From Joostella atrarenae (GTDB taxonomy: Bacteria > Bacteroidota > Bacteroidia > Flavobacteriales > Flavobacteriaceae), in NCBI RefSeq assembly GCF_021764745.1, contig NZ_JAETXX010000007.1:124001-188000 (forward strand): a stretch of DNA of 64,000 nt, in the 5' to 3' direction. A program made the translations under genes and the position numbers. Positions 44,988-54,769 of this stretch are shown piece by piece. Below the pieces are notes generated by a model, which was not told the DNA's origin, did no database searches, and saw only the letters and a program-made list of their open reading frames with translations. Numbering within the stretch: the first letter of the stretch is position 1; each line of letters opens with the position of its first letter.

Positions 44988-45419
44988 ATGTCAATTTCAG
45001 ATTTATATTCTTCAGGTTTTAGAGATAGAAACCGCGATCACTTTGCTGCTATTGTTAGAGTTGCTTTGTCTGATGGCGAAATTTCTCCTGAAGAGAAAGC
45101 ATTTTTAGACCGTTTAGCAAGTAATTTAGACATTACTCCAGAGCTTTACGAAAGCATATTAGAAAACCCATCTGCGTACCCAGTTAATCCACCTTCATTA
45201 TATGTAGCCAGATTAGAACGCCTTTATGATATTGGAAGAATGATTTTTGCAGATCATATTGAAGATGAAGATGAGATGAAAATCATGAGACGCCTTGGTA
45301 TCGGACTAGGTTTTAGCCCTGCCAATGTTGATCTTATTAATAAAAAAGCAATGGACCTTATTCATGATGGGGTAGATGTTGACACTTTTATTGAAGAAAT
45401 AAGACACATGAACAGATAA
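44988..45419 (+). CDS. TerB-like (tellurite resistance B) domain protein
   Basis: 143 residues, all helical, with the TerB pattern: HFAAIVRVALSDGEISPEEK near the N-terminus carrying the acidic metal-binding Asp/Glu, then DRLASNLDIT and MIFADHIEDEDEMKIMRRLG with a second acidic patch, GLGFSPANVDLI. I use the ATG at 44988, not the TTG just before it. Single gene with its own promoter and terminator. Often linked to membrane stress, no proven role here. Confidence 0.8.
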   Translation: MSISDLYSSGFRDRNRDHFAAIVRVALSDGEISPEEKAFLDRLASNLDITPELYESILENPSAYPVNPPSLYVARLERLYDIGRMIFADHIEDEDEMKIMRRLGIGLGFSPANVDLINKKAMDLIHDGVDVDTFIEEIRHMNR

Positions 45420-45440
45420 TCCTGTTTTTACAAAATAATA

Positions 45441-45471
45441 AAAGGCTGCTTTTCTAAAAGCAGCCTTTTTT
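45441..45471 (+). terminator. Bidirectional terminator between TerB-like gene and fbp
   Basis: AAAGGCTGCTTTT / AAAAGCAGCCTTT stem with six Ts. A second imperfect hairpin GGTTTACA/TGTAAACC at about 45476-45499 lies nearer to the fbp end. Confidence 0.88.
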
Positions 45472-45510
45472 GTTTGGTTTACACATCAAGATGTAAACCC
45501 CCTCAGTTCG

Positions 45511-46518
45511 TTATTTATAAATATCTATAAACTCCTCAGCTTTTTCCACCATATTTTTACTTCCGCAGTAAAAAGGAACTCTTTGATGAAGTTCTGTAGG
45601 TTTGATATCCAATATAGATCTAAAACCATCACTAGCTTTTCCTCCAGCTTGTTCCGCTAAAAAAGCAATCGGATTACACTCATACAACAACCTCAACTTT
45701 CCATTTACAGCTTTACTACTGCTAGGATACAAGAAAATTCCACCTTTAATTAAATTTCTATGAAAGTCAGACACCAAAGAACCTATATATCTTGATGTAT
45801 AAGGCCTGTCATCTTCTTCCTCTTGACAATATTTAATAAACTTTTTAACACCTTCTGGAAAATGAACATAATTACCTTCATTAACAGAATAGATACTTCC
45901 ATCTTCAGGATATTGCATATTTGGATGTGATAAATAAAATGTACCTATCGCTGGATTTAACGTAAACCCATTAACACCATGCCCTGTTGTATAAACAAGC
46001 ATTGTTGAGGTTCCATAAACAACATAACCTGCAGCAACTTGAGCACTTCCTGGCTGTAAAAAGTCTTCCATAGTAACCTCTGTTCCTATCGGTGTAACAC
46101 GTCTATAAACAGAAAAAATTGTTCCTACAGACACATTTACATCAATGTTACTCGAACCATCTAACGGATCGAATAAAACGACATATTTATTCTGATTGTT
46201 ATTGTCATGACTATTTATTGCTACAAAATCATCTTCCTCCTCTGAAGCAATTCCACAAACAATCTCCCTATTCGTTAATGATTGGATAAACTTTTCATTA
46301 GCCAATACGTCTAATTTCTGCTGATCTTCACCTTGCGCATTAATATCTCCACTAGCCCCTAAGATATCTACTAATCCTGCTTTACTAACTTCGTGATTTA
46401 CAACTTTTGCCGCCAACCGGATTGCATTTATCAATTTAGAAAGTTCCCCTGTGGAATAAGGGAAAGCACGTTGGTTTTCGATTATGAACTCACCAAGCGT
46501 CTTATTTTTTTTGGTCAT
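45511..46518 (-). CDS. fbp: Class 1 fructose-1,6-bisphosphatase
   Basis: Gluconeogenic phosphatase. Metal- and substrate-binding motif [13 protein letters not shown] at about residues 116-128 from the ATG used; other family blocks [18 protein letters not shown] and [29 protein letters not shown] at the C-terminus. I use the ATG at 46518; an in-frame GTG at 46545 would add nine residues. Divergent from the GNAT gene. Confidence 0.95.
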   Translation of the reverse strand: MTKKNKTLGEFIIENQRAFPYSTGELSKLINAIRLAAKVVNHEVSKAGLVDILGASGDINAQGEDQQKLDVLANEKFIQSLTNREIVCGIASEEEDDFVAINSHDNNNQNKYVVLFDPLDGSSNIDVNVSVGTIFSVYRRVTPIGTEVTMEDFLQPGSAQVAAGYVVYGTSTMLVYTTGHGVNGFTLNPAIGTFYLSHPNMQYPEDGSIYSVNEGNYVHFPEGVKKFIKYCQEEEDDRPYTSRYIGSLVSDFHRNLIKGGIFLYPSSSKAVNGKLRLLYECNPIAFLAEQAGGKASDGFRSILDIKPTELHQRVPFYCGSKNMVEKAEEFIDIYK

Positions 46519-46616
46519 AACAGTGATTTGTGTTTTTACGCTCACAAATATCGTGATTTTTGTGAAACTACAACGTTTTCGCTAAATTTCATTTTTATAT
46601 ATTTATAACTATAAGT

Positions 46617-46624
46617 TATATTTG
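46617..46624 (+). promoter_or_regulatory. -7 element just before the GNAT start (near-leaderless)
   Basis: TATATTTG ends 8 nt before the ATG at 46633, so transcription would start only a few bases before the start codon. Confidence 0.5.
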
Positions 46625-46632
46625 TAACAGAT

Positions 46633-47118
46633 ATGAAGTACACAATTAGAGAAGCACAGAAAGAAGATATGAGTCAAGTTTTGGAACTTATCCAAGAGCT
46701 TGCAGATTTTGAAAAAGAACCAGATGCTGTAGAAGTTACTGTTGAAGATCTTATAAATGACGGATTTGGAGAAAACCCGCTTTTTAGATGTTTTGTTGCT
46801 GAAGTAGGAAGCAGAATTGAAGGCATGGCTCTATATTACAACCGTTATTCAACGTGGAAAGGCAAAACTATTCATCTTGAAGATCTAGTGGTAAGAAAAA
46901 GTATGCGCGGAACAGGTTTAGGAAGTGCTTTATTTGAAAAAGTAATAACACAAGGACACCAAGAAGGTGTTAAACGCATTGAGTGGGTAGTTCTAGACTG
47001 GAACGCTCCTGCTGTTGCATTCTATGAAAAGAATGGTGCAGCTATTTTAAGAGACTGGAATACGGTGCAATTGGACGAAAAAGGAATTAAGAATTTTATA
47101 GCAAATACTAATTCATGA
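46633..47118 (+). CDS. GNAT family N-acetyltransferase
   Basis: 161 residues. The acetyl-CoA site is VRKSMRGTGLGSALFEKVI (about 92-110, R-G-x-G-x-G form), and YTIREAQKEDMSQVLELIQE is the usual N-terminus. Resembles the diamine/thialysine acetyltransferase branch (FFxKxGA: FYEKNGA). Its TGA overlaps the ATG of the aspartate kinase (ATGA), so both are coupled. Confidence 0.88.
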   Translation: MKYTIREAQKEDMSQVLELIQELADFEKEPDAVEVTVEDLINDGFGENPLFRCFVAEVGSRIEGMALYYNRYSTWKGKTIHLEDLVVRKSMRGTGLGSALFEKVITQGHQEGVKRIEWVVLDWNAPAVAFYEKNGAAILRDWNTVQLDEKGIKNFIANTNS

Positions 47119-48365
47119 GAATTTTTAAATTTGGAGGAGCATCTATTAAAGATGCAGAAGGAATAAGAAACGTAGTTGAAGTATTACAAACTGTTGGTCA
47201 TCAAAATACATTATTAGTGGTTTCTGCAATGGGAAAAACCACTAATGCCATGGAAGTGGTTGTAAAAAATTATTTCGAAGACAAGACAGCGTTAGATGCT
47301 TCTTTCAATGAAATTATTGAGTACCATAATGAAATATCATTAGCACTATTCAAAAATGACAAGCACCCTATTTTTGCGGAAGTAAAAGGGTTAATTGAAC
47401 AAGTAAAAGGGTTCTTAGCTTGGAATAAATCTCCAAAATATGCGTTCGTATACGACCAAGTTGTTGGATATGGAGAACTTATATCTACAACTATTCTTAG
47501 TGCGTACTTTAAAGAAGTAGGCATTACAAACAAATGGTTGGATGTTAGAGATTATATTAAAACTAGCGATGATTATAGAGAGGGAAGTGTGAACTGGGAA
47601 AATACTCAAAAAAACATAGCCCAAAACATAGATCAAAGCTGCTTAAATATTACGCAAGGTTTCCTTGGAAGTGATGACAATAACTTCACCACTACTTTAG
47701 GAAGAGAAGGTTCGGATTATACCGCTGCTATATTTGCTTATTGCTTAAACGCAGATTCTGTTACCATATGGAAAGATGTCCCTGGGGTTTTAAATGCAGA
47801 TCCTAGATATTTTGAAAATGCAGAGCTTTTAAATAGAATTTCCTATAGAGAGGCTATTGAGCTTGCTTTTTATGGTGCTTCTGTAATCCACCCTAAAACT
47901 TTGCAACCGCTACAAAGAAAAGAAATACCTTTACATGTTAAGTCCTTTATCAATCCAACAGAGGACGGAACCGTTGTAATGAAAGGAAAAGGAATCACTC
48001 CTAATGTTCCTTGCTTTATCGTTAAGAAAGATCAGATTTTAATGAAACTTTCTTCTTTAGATTTTTCTTTCATTGTAGAAGAAAATATTAGTGAAATCTT
48101 CAAATTATTTCATGATAATAAAATGAAAGTTGATCTTATTCAAAATTCTGCAATTAGTTTTTCTGTATGTGTAGAGAATAAATATAATAAACTTGAAGAC
48201 CTACTAAAGGTATTAAAATCTAAGTTTAAAGTTACGCATTATGAAGACGTTGCATTGTATACAATAAGACATTTTGATGAAAATGCAATAGCTTCTTTAC
48301 AGGAAGGAAAAGAAATTTTACTTGAACAACGTACGCAAGAAACAATCCAGTTGGTCGTAAAATAA
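47115..48365 (+). CDS. lysC: Aspartate kinase
   Basis: First step of the Asp-family amino acid pathway. N-terminal KFGGASIKDA holds the catalytic Lys, followed by VVSAMGKTTN, GREGSDYTAA and the ASVIHPKTLQPL segment; a C-terminal ACT-like regulatory part starts at about residue 300. Length 416 is in the range of monofunctional kinases. Start overlaps the GNAT stop by 4 nt. Confidence 0.92.
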   Translation: MRIFKFGGASIKDAEGIRNVVEVLQTVGHQNTLLVVSAMGKTTNAMEVVVKNYFEDKTALDASFNEIIEYHNEISLALFKNDKHPIFAEVKGLIEQVKGFLAWNKSPKYAFVYDQVVGYGELISTTILSAYFKEVGITNKWLDVRDYIKTSDDYREGSVNWENTQKNIAQNIDQSCLNITQGFLGSDDNNFTTTLGREGSDYTAAIFAYCLNADSVTIWKDVPGVLNADPRYFENAELLNRISYREAIELAFYGASVIHPKTLQPLQRKEIPLHVKSFINPTEDGTVVMKGKGITPNVPCFIVKKDQILMKLSSLDFSFIVEENISEIFKLFHDNKMKVDLIQNSAISFSVCVENKYNKLEDLLKVLKSKFKVTHYEDVALYTIRHFDENAIASLQEGKEILLEQRTQETIQLVVK

Positions 48366-48388
48366 ACTAAGAGCTCGCTTTCTTTTTC

Positions 48389-48396
48389 TATATTTG
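48389..48396 (+). promoter_or_regulatory. -7 element of the olsF-like gene promoter
   Basis: TATATTTG, 28 nt upstream of the ATG at 48424. Confidence 0.55.
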
Positions 48397-48423
48397 TATT
48401 GATTTGACCTCAATAAGATTTAA

Positions 48424-50244
48424 ATGGGATTAGTTACTGCGAAAGAAATTGCTCAAGTAATAAATGTAGATAAATATGGTTTCTTAGGAACTTTCAGCGG
48501 GTGGATCCTTATGAAAGTTCTTAACATATCTGCAATAAACAAAGTATACGACAAACACAAAGACAAAAAGGATTTAGACTTTTTAAATTCCATTTTAGAA
48601 GAGTTTGAGATAAATTTTGAAATCCATCAAGAAGACTTAAAAAGACTTCCTAAAGATGGCGCTTATGTAACAATATCCAATCACCCTCTTGGTGGAATTG
48701 ATGGTGTTTTACTTTTAAAATTACTTTTAGAGCAAAGACCTGATTATAAAATAATTGCCAATTTTTTACTTCATCGTATAAAACCATTGGCTCCTTTTAT
48801 AATGCCAGTAAATCCCTTTGAAGAACATAAAGATGCAAAAAGTAGTATCGCTGGCTTCAAGCAATCCCTTAAACATTTAAAGGACGGACATCCGTTGGGT
48901 GTTTTTCCTGCTGGGGAAGTATCAACGTATCGTGACGGAAAACTTATTGTAGATAGACCGTGGGAAGAGGCAGCTATGAAACTTATAAAAAGGGCTGAAG
49001 TTCCTGTTGTTCCTATTTATTTTCATGCTAAAAACAGCAAGTTATTCTATAGACTTTCTAAACTAAATGATACACTAAGAACAGCAAAATTACCTTCTGA
49101 AGTTATCACACAACGCAACAGAGTTATCCGCGTAAGAATAGGGAGACCTATTAGCGTAGAAGCTCAAAAAGAACATGAAAGCTTAGAGGAATTTACTGAT
49201 TTCCTTAGAAGAAAAACATATATGCTTTCTAATGCTTTTGAAGAAGATCGTTTGTTCGATAAAGTTCCTACGAGCTTTAAATTCCCTCGTTCCCCAAAAG
49301 AAATCATTACTCCAGTGAGTAAAGAACTTATGGATCAGGAGGTTTCTCAATTAAGAGAAAATGACTTACGATTGCTACAAAGTAAAAACTACGAAGTTTT
49401 CTTAGCTAAGGCCAATCAAATGCCTTACATACTTCGAGAAATAGGAAGACTCCGAGAAATTACATTTAGAGAAGTTGGAGAAGGAACAAATCAAGCAATT
49501 GATTTAGATGAATTCGATGAATTTTACCACCACCTCTTCCTTTGGGACAATCAAGAAAAAACACTTGTTGGAGCCTACAGAATGGGAATGGGGGCTGATA
49601 TTTTTAAAGCTAAAGGAATTGATGGTTTTTATCTTCAAGACCTATTTAAATTTGAACCCGAGCTATATAAAATGATGAGTGAATCGATTGAAATGGGACG
49701 TGCTTTTATAGTAAGCGATTACCAACAGAAACCGATGCCACTATTTTTATTATGGAAAGGAATTGTACATACTACTTTACGTCGCCCAGAACACAAATAC
49801 CTAATTGGGGGAGTAAGCATTAGTAACCAATTTTCGAACTTCTCAAAATCTCTAATGATTGAGTTTATGAAGTCTCACTATTGGGATCCATACGTAGCAC
49901 AATATATAAGTCCAAAGAAAGAATTTAAAGTAAAACTTAAAGACGCAGATAAAGAATTTGTTTTTGATGAAACAGAAGCAGATCTTAATAAGTTTGATCG
50001 TTTAATTGATGAAGTAGAACCAGGAAACTTACGCCTTCCTGTTTTGATCAAAAAATACATCAAACAAAATGCAAAGGTTGTAGCTTTTAATGTCGATCCA
50101 CTATTTAATAACTCTGTAGATGGACTTATGTATATAAAAATTGCTGACTTACCAGAGAGCACAGTTAAGCCCGTAATGGAAGAATTTCAGGAAGAATTGG
50201 AGCGCAAGCACATGGAAGATGCCAACGAAGAAAATTTAAAATAA
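48424..50244 (+). CDS. olsF: Bifunctional acyltransferase, OlsF-like (aminolipid synthesis)
   Basis: Two acyltransferase domains in one chain. The N-terminal half (about 1-270) is PlsC-like: SNHPLGGIDG (His87, Asp93), FPAGEVSTYRDG and VPIYFHA. The C-terminal half (about 320-590) is an OlsB/hemolysin-type GNAT: LREITFREVGEGTNQAIDLD, GAYRMGMG, MGRAFIVSDYQQKPMPLFLL, GGVSISNQFS. This order matches OlsF known from Flavobacterium and Serratia, which makes ornithine lipid (or glycine lipid in relatives) in two steps. The amino acid used cannot be read from sequence. Confidence 0.75.
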   Translation: MGLVTAKEIAQVINVDKYGFLGTFSGWILMKVLNISAINKVYDKHKDKKDLDFLNSILEEFEINFEIHQEDLKRLPKDGAYVTISNHPLGGIDGVLLLKLLLEQRPDYKIIANFLLHRIKPLAPFIMPVNPFEEHKDAKSSIAGFKQSLKHLKDGHPLGVFPAGEVSTYRDGKLIVDRPWEEAAMKLIKRAEVPVVPIYFHAKNSKLFYRLSKLNDTLRTAKLPSEVITQRNRVIRVRIGRPISVEAQKEHESLEEFTDFLRRKTYMLSNAFEEDRLFDKVPTSFKFPRSPKEIITPVSKELMDQEVSQLRENDLRLLQSKNYEVFLAKANQMPYILREIGRLREITFREVGEGTNQAIDLDEFDEFYHHLFLWDNQEKTLVGAYRMGMGADIFKAKGIDGFYLQDLFKFEPELYKMMSESIEMGRAFIVSDYQQKPMPLFLLWKGIVHTTLRRPEHKYLIGGVSISNQFSNFSKSLMIEFMKSHYWDPYVAQYISPKKEFKVKLKDADKEFVFDETEADLNKFDRLIDEVEPGNLRLPVLIKKYIKQNAKVVAFNVDPLFNNSVDGLMYIKIADLPESTVKPVMEEFQEELERKHMEDANEENLK

Positions 50245-50295
50245 CTGATTACAGTTTTTCAAAATATAGTTAAACCGCTAGATAATTAACTTTGT

Positions 50296-50619
50296 CTAGC
50301 TGTTTCCTTGTTGAGTTTCATTAAAGAAAGACCCTACAGACTGTTTTACCTCGTAAAGCTTATCTATATTGATATTATAACAGGTTTTCTTACCTTTTGG
50401 AGTTCCTTTAATCAAGTCTACCTTTTTTAACTCAATTAAATGTTGAGAAATAGTGGCTTGTGCCAAATCAATATCTCTAACCATATCATTACAAATACAG
50501 TTTGGATTATTGCTTATATATTGAAGTATTGATATTCGAGCAGGATGCCCTAAGGCTTTAAAAGTTTTGGAGAGTTCATTTTGCTCCAGCGTATGCGCTA
50601 ATATTTTAGTAAACCCCAT
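50296..50619 (-). CDS. ArsR-family transcriptional regulator
   Basis: A winged-HTH repressor type: ALGHPARISILQYISNNPNC, ATISQHLIELKKVDLIKGTP and a beta wing. CIC in NCICND lies in the position of metal-binding Cys in ArsR/SmtB, so a metal or redox sensor is possible. I take the ATG at 50619; the frame extends to a TTG at 50649. Autonomous gene, convergent with olsF. Confidence 0.87.
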   Translation of the reverse strand: MGFTKILAHTLEQNELSKTFKALGHPARISILQYISNNPNCICNDMVRDIDLAQATISQHLIELKKVDLIKGTPKGKKTCYNINIDKLYEVKQSVGSFFNETQQGNS

Positions 50620-50675
50620 AATTATAATCTTTTCGTTTTGCTGTAACAATTTATGAAATGGGGGAAATGTAAATG

Positions 50676-50709
50676 CTAGTGTCTAGAAACAAACGCTTCT
50701 AGACACTAG
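50676..50709. terminator. 13-bp perfect hairpin between TM2 and ArsR genes
   Basis: CTAGTGTCTAGAA (50676-50688), 8-nt loop, TTCTAGACACTAG (50697-50709). It lies 10 nt past the TM2 gene end. Without a U-run it may be a terminator aided by stem strength or an ArsR operator-like palindrome. Confidence 0.6.
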
Positions 50710-50719
50710 TAATAATTAT

Positions 50720-51079
50720 TTAGAACCAAGTCTTTTTACCAATTTGGTACGTTTGGAAAAACTCTTCATCAGACTTTGTTAGGTATATAATTCCTTCTAT
50801 TAGTCCTATAATAGACATTACAGGTGCTAAAATCCCACAAGTAAGGATAGATCCTAATAACATAATTAACCCTTCTTTCTGATAACCTAAAACAAATTTA
50901 TGGATTCCTAGAGCTCCTAATACTATTCCTAGTACTCCAGCCATTACTTTTTTATTATTCTGAGTTTCAAAAGATGTCTGAGCTTCTCTTGCTCCCTCTT
51001 TAAACTCATTTGCTGTTTTCTTAGCTTCTTCAGAAAAATCTTTTGCCTTATCCTCGAAGTTTTTCTCGTTATCGTTCAT
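50720..51079 (-). CDS. TM2 domain membrane protein
   Basis: 119 residues: a hydrophilic helical N-terminus (NEKNFEDKAKDFSEEAKKTA) and a TM2 domain of two helices, VLGIVLGALGIHKFVLGYQK and SILTCGILAPVMSIIGLIEG, with the usual GxxGxHKFxLG start. Role unknown. Single gene. Confidence 0.88.
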   Translation of the reverse strand: MNDNEKNFEDKAKDFSEEAKKTANEFKEGAREAQTSFETQNNKKVMAGVLGIVLGALGIHKFVLGYQKEGLIMLLGSILTCGILAPVMSIIGLIEGIIYLTKSDEEFFQTYQIGKKTWF

Positions 51080-51180
51080 TTCCTCTTTTTTTTTAAATTG
51101 GTTTAAGTGGCTAAATTACTAAAAATACTACCAGTATTCCAAAGCCTTCCTTTTAATATTTAGGATATTTATTACGTTTA

Positions 51181-51630
51181 CTATTTTATTGTCTCTTCAT
51201 AAAGGCCTATCCAAGTTTCAACATCCATTTTACTCAATAATGTTGCTATCAACTCATAAGGAATCTGATCCATTTTTCTAAAACGAACACAGCTCTTTCC
51301 TATATCTAATTTTGACGATGTATACTTTGGATACTCATTAATAAACCATTTATAAATTTCTTCATCTGCATACAATCCAGAATGGTAGAGTGAAATGTAA
51401 TTTTTCTGGGAAGCTAAATTTATAAAGGGAAGTGGAAGTTCTGGGTTGCAGTGATATCCCTTTGGATAAATAGAATGTGGAACTACATAACCAATCATTC
51501 CATAACTCAATCTCTCCTCCAAACCTTTCGGTAAATTATCTAAAATTACAGCTCGCAATTTATTAAATGCTGGTCGTATTTCTAAGGGGACCGTATTTAA
51601 ATAATCTTCTACTGTATTTGCACTTGTCAT
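51181..51630 (-). CDS. DUF1801 protein
   Basis: 149 residues, YdhG-like: TVEDYLNTVPLEIRPAFNKL, then ERLSYGMIGYVVP and LASQKNYISLYHSGLYADEE and CVRFRKMDQIPYELIATLLS. This is the DUF1801 pattern (iron-chaperone frataxin-like fold). Function not proven. Likely co-transcribed with or separate from the upstream dehydrogenase (41-nt gap). Confidence 0.82.
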   Translation of the reverse strand: MTSANTVEDYLNTVPLEIRPAFNKLRAVILDNLPKGLEERLSYGMIGYVVPHSIYPKGYHCNPELPLPFINLASQKNYISLYHSGLYADEEIYKWFINEYPKYTSSKLDIGKSCVRFRKMDQIPYELIATLLSKMDVETWIGLYEETIK

Positions 51631-51671
51631 AAATGGTGATAATTAAGACATTAGACACTTCTCTTATAAAG

Positions 51672-52607
51672 TTAAGAAAAATCTGCCTTAATTTTATCTA
51701 CAATTGTTTGCGCCAATTTTTCTTTGCTTTCTATGGTCCATCCTGCAACATGAGGTGTAAGAAGAACATTATCTGCTTCTATCAAATAATTCATGGCTGC
51801 TGGCATTTCATCAGTAAATAGATTTTCAAAAGATGATTTTTCATATTCTAAAACATCTAGGCCAGCACCTAAAACTTTTCCAGATTTTAAAGCAGCTACC
51901 AAGTCTTCAGTAACTACGCTTTTTCCTCGAGCTGTATTTATAAACCAAAATGGGCGATCAAAAGAATCTATAAACTCTTTATTTATCATCCCCAATGTTT
52001 CAGGTGTTTGCGGGGTATGGATACTCACAACATCTACTCTTTTCTTAAACTCTAAAATTCCCACCTGCCGTGCGTTCTCATCTCCTACTCCTCCAACAAT
52101 ATCATAGCACAATACATCAACATCAAAACCTTTTAGCTTTTTAGAAAAGGCTTTTCCCATATTTCCATAACCAATTATTCCTACAGTTTTTCCTTCTAAC
52201 TCTAAGCCTCTATTTTCCTCTCGTTGCCATAAACCGCCACGAACCTCTTTATCTGCTTTATTTAAATGATTAAATAAGGAAAGTAACATTCCTAAGGAAT
52301 GCTCTCCAACAGCATTCCTATTTCCTTCAGGGGCATTATATAATTTTATTCCTTGCTCTTTAGCAACATCCATGTCGATATTTTCTAATCCTGCACCAAC
52401 ACGACCAATAAATTTTAAATTTGTAGCTGCTCTTAAAAACTGAGCATCTATCTTGATTCTACTTCTTATTATGAGTCCATCGTAATCTTTTATTTTCGCT
52501 TCCACCTCCTCTTTTGAGGAAGTATAATCTGTATCGTTATTAAATCCTAATGCAGCTAGTTGCTCCAAAAGAAGAGGATGGTTTGTATCTAAATGAAGTA
52601 CGTTCAT
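51672..52607 (-). CDS. D-2-hydroxyacid dehydrogenase (phosphoglycerate dehydrogenase-like)
   Basis: NAD-binding site VGIIGYGNMGKAF (about 142-154), catalytic Arg in NTARGKSVV and His in TPHVAGWTIES. The N-terminal part has the RVGAGLENID segment of this superfamily. At 311 residues it has no ACT domain, so it is the short form; it may be the serine-pathway enzyme of this organism, but no serC is adjacent, so substrate is uncertain. Confidence 0.88.
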   Translation of the reverse strand: MNVLHLDTNHPLLLEQLAALGFNNDTDYTSSKEEVEAKIKDYDGLIIRSRIKIDAQFLRAATNLKFIGRVGAGLENIDMDVAKEQGIKLYNAPEGNRNAVGEHSLGMLLSLFNHLNKADKEVRGGLWQREENRGLELEGKTVGIIGYGNMGKAFSKKLKGFDVDVLCYDIVGGVGDENARQVGILEFKKRVDVVSIHTPQTPETLGMINKEFIDSFDRPFWFINTARGKSVVTEDLVAALKSGKVLGAGLDVLEYEKSSFENLFTDEMPAAMNYLIEADNVLLTPHVAGWTIESKEKLAQTIVDKIKADFS

Positions 52608-52767
52608 TATATATAATTTAAATGCTTTTAATTAAAAAACAGATAAGTTTTAAAGCATACAAATTGCTCAAGTCTTATCTTAATACAAAGATATTACCTT
52701 TAGATTTAATTATATAATAAAGAATACTTAAGAGAATGGTCAGTTTATAAAACCCAACTATAACAAC

Positions 52768-53247
52768 TTAATTATTATGCAAAACATTACTGGTATGCCT
52801 AGCTATAATATTCTTAAGACTTTCAATTCTTTTTTCCTGTCCCAAAGAATGTTTTAGTAGCTTATGCCGTAATTCATCTGGTAGGTGCTCTTCCAATAGT
52901 TTTAATAACAACTTATTGTTTTGCTCCTCCAAAGCCAAAGCATTCTCAAAAAGATAACCACAACCGTCTTTTTCGATAAATAGAAATAAAGTAATTTTCG
53001 TAACATAGAAAGAGTTTATAAGTCGTGATTTAAAAAAAGAAACATTATGGTTTTTCTCTAAGTATAGACGTATGTCGTTACAGAAATTATATTTAGAAAA
53101 AAAGCTCTCCTCATAAAACATCTTTAACTCATCAGGAGTCATATAATATTGGCATTCATTATAGGTCTCCTTAAGTTTACAACTAACGTCGTATAACTTA
53201 ACAAGTTCTCTCTGTATGTGGCTTTTAAAACTACTTTTTTTCGGCAT
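52768..53247 (-). CDS. Unknown helical protein (159 aa)
   Basis: No family recognised. All-helical, rich in Lys, Glu, Phe and Tyr, with four Cys spread through the chain and no signal peptide or membrane segment. The C-terminal half (EEQNNKLLLKLLEEHLPDEL, GQEKRIESLKNIIARH) looks like a coiled coil. Single gene preceded by a G-rich GGGGAGGGGG tract at about 53271-53280 upstream of its start. Confidence 0.6.
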   Translation of the reverse strand: MPKKSSFKSHIQRELVKLYDVSCKLKETYNECQYYMTPDELKMFYEESFFSKYNFCNDIRLYLEKNHNVSFFKSRLINSFYVTKITLFLFIEKDGCGYLFENALALEEQNNKLLLKLLEEHLPDELRHKLLKHSLGQEKRIESLKNIIARHTSNVLHNN

Positions 53248-53388
53248 AAGAAGTCCCTATGAAATTTTAAGGGGAGGGGGTGCTTTAATTTACGCAAAAA
53301 TAATATAAGTATAGACAAGCAAGAGAATTTAGACTAGATTTTAACATTAATATTCGTCAAAAGGCAATCTTTACCACACAAACTACAC

Positions 53389-54744
53389 TTAGAAGCCCAA
53401 TATGTACTTTGCAATTGTGAAATATATTAATATTCCGAAAACATCATTACTTGTTGTAATAAATGGCCCTGTTGCAACAGCTGGATCAATTCCTTTTTTA
53501 TCTAAAAAGATTGGAACAAACGTTCCTATTATTGCAGCAATGATAATTACCGTTATTAAAGCTATACCTATGGTTACAGAAACCAAATATGTAGTATCGA
53601 ATAAAAAATGACTTATTAAAAGTACTACAAAAGCAATTGCCATTCCGTTAATAAGACCTAACAAGAATTCTTTCCCGAGCCTATGAAGCATTTCTCCTTT
53701 TATAGTATCATTAGCAAGTCCTTGCACTACAATTGCAGAAGACTGAACACCCATATTTCCTGCGGTTGCTTGAATTAAGGGTACAAAACTCAATAAAATA
53801 GGAAATTTCGCCAATGCCCCTTGGAAACTACCTATAATACTAGCTGCTCCTAATCCCCCAAGCATTCCAATTAACAACCATGGTAATCGCGCTTTTGTAA
53901 GCTCAACAATACTATCACTAGCCTCTACATCTTGGGTAATACCCGCAGCCATTTGGTAGTCTTTTTCTGCTTCCTCACGGATAACATCCACAATATCATC
54001 AATCGTAATTCTACCTACCAAGCGCCCTAATTCATCAATCACAGGAATAGCTTCCAAATCATATTTAGACATCAAACGAGCCACATCCTCACCTTTGTCA
54101 TTAACGGTTACATAATCTACTTTTGGAATATAAACACTACTAATTTCTGCTTTAGTAGAAGTCGTCAACAAATCTTTCAGCGAAAGTCTACCTTTCAACT
54201 TGTCGTCATTATCAACCACATATATAGAATGCACACGGGTTACATTTTCCGCTTGCTTTCTCATTTCTTTCACGCAAGTGAGCACATTCCAGTTTTCATT
54301 AACTTTTACCAGCTCTTTCGCCATAAGTCCACCAGCGGAACTCTCATCATAACGTAAAAGTTCAACAATATCTCTCGCATGGTCTTTATCTCCAATCTGA
54401 GCTATAATCTCATTTACACGATCATCAGGAAGCTCCGCAATAATATCCGCTGCATCATCGGTATCAAGCTCGCTAATTTCTTCAGCTATCTCTTTAGCAG
54501 AAAGATTCCCTAGGATCTGTTCCCTTATGTCTTCATCTAACTCTGTAAGTATATCAGAAGTTTTTTCACTATCTAATAACTTAATAATATAAGTCGATTC
54601 TTCTAAATTAAGCTCATGGATAATCTCTGCAACGTCAGCATAATGAAAATCTTCCATCATATGCAATAACGTCGCATCACCGTTGCTTTCAATAAGTTGC
54701 TCTATTTGCTCTATGAGCTCCTCCGTAAGTTTAAATGGAACCAT
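53389..54744 (-). CDS. mgtE: Magnesium transporter MgtE
   Basis: Mg2+ channel. Domain order: MgtE N-terminal superhelical domain (about 1-125, LDTDDAADIIAELPDDRVNE), two CBS domains (about 130-255, VDYVTVNDKGEDVARLMSKY) that gate by Mg2+, and five membrane helices (about 285-450) with GNMGVQSSAIVVQGLA, the pore signature, and NDVFGILIYF. 451 residues is standard. Preceded by two hairpins in its leader. Confidence 0.95.
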   Translation of the reverse strand: MVPFKLTEELIEQIEQLIESNGDATLLHMMEDFHYADVAEIIHELNLEESTYIIKLLDSEKTSDILTELDEDIREQILGNLSAKEIAEEISELDTDDAADIIAELPDDRVNEIIAQIGDKDHARDIVELLRYDESSAGGLMAKELVKVNENWNVLTCVKEMRKQAENVTRVHSIYVVDNDDKLKGRLSLKDLLTTSTKAEISSVYIPKVDYVTVNDKGEDVARLMSKYDLEAIPVIDELGRLVGRITIDDIVDVIREEAEKDYQMAAGITQDVEASDSIVELTKARLPWLLIGMLGGLGAASIIGSFQGALAKFPILLSFVPLIQATAGNMGVQSSAIVVQGLANDTIKGEMLHRLGKEFLLGLINGMAIAFVVLLISHFLFDTTYLVSVTIGIALITVIIIAAIIGTFVPIFLDKKGIDPAVATGPFITTSNDVFGILIYFTIAKYILGF

Positions 54745-54769
54745 CTATCTTTTCTTGTTTTTTGGGCAC

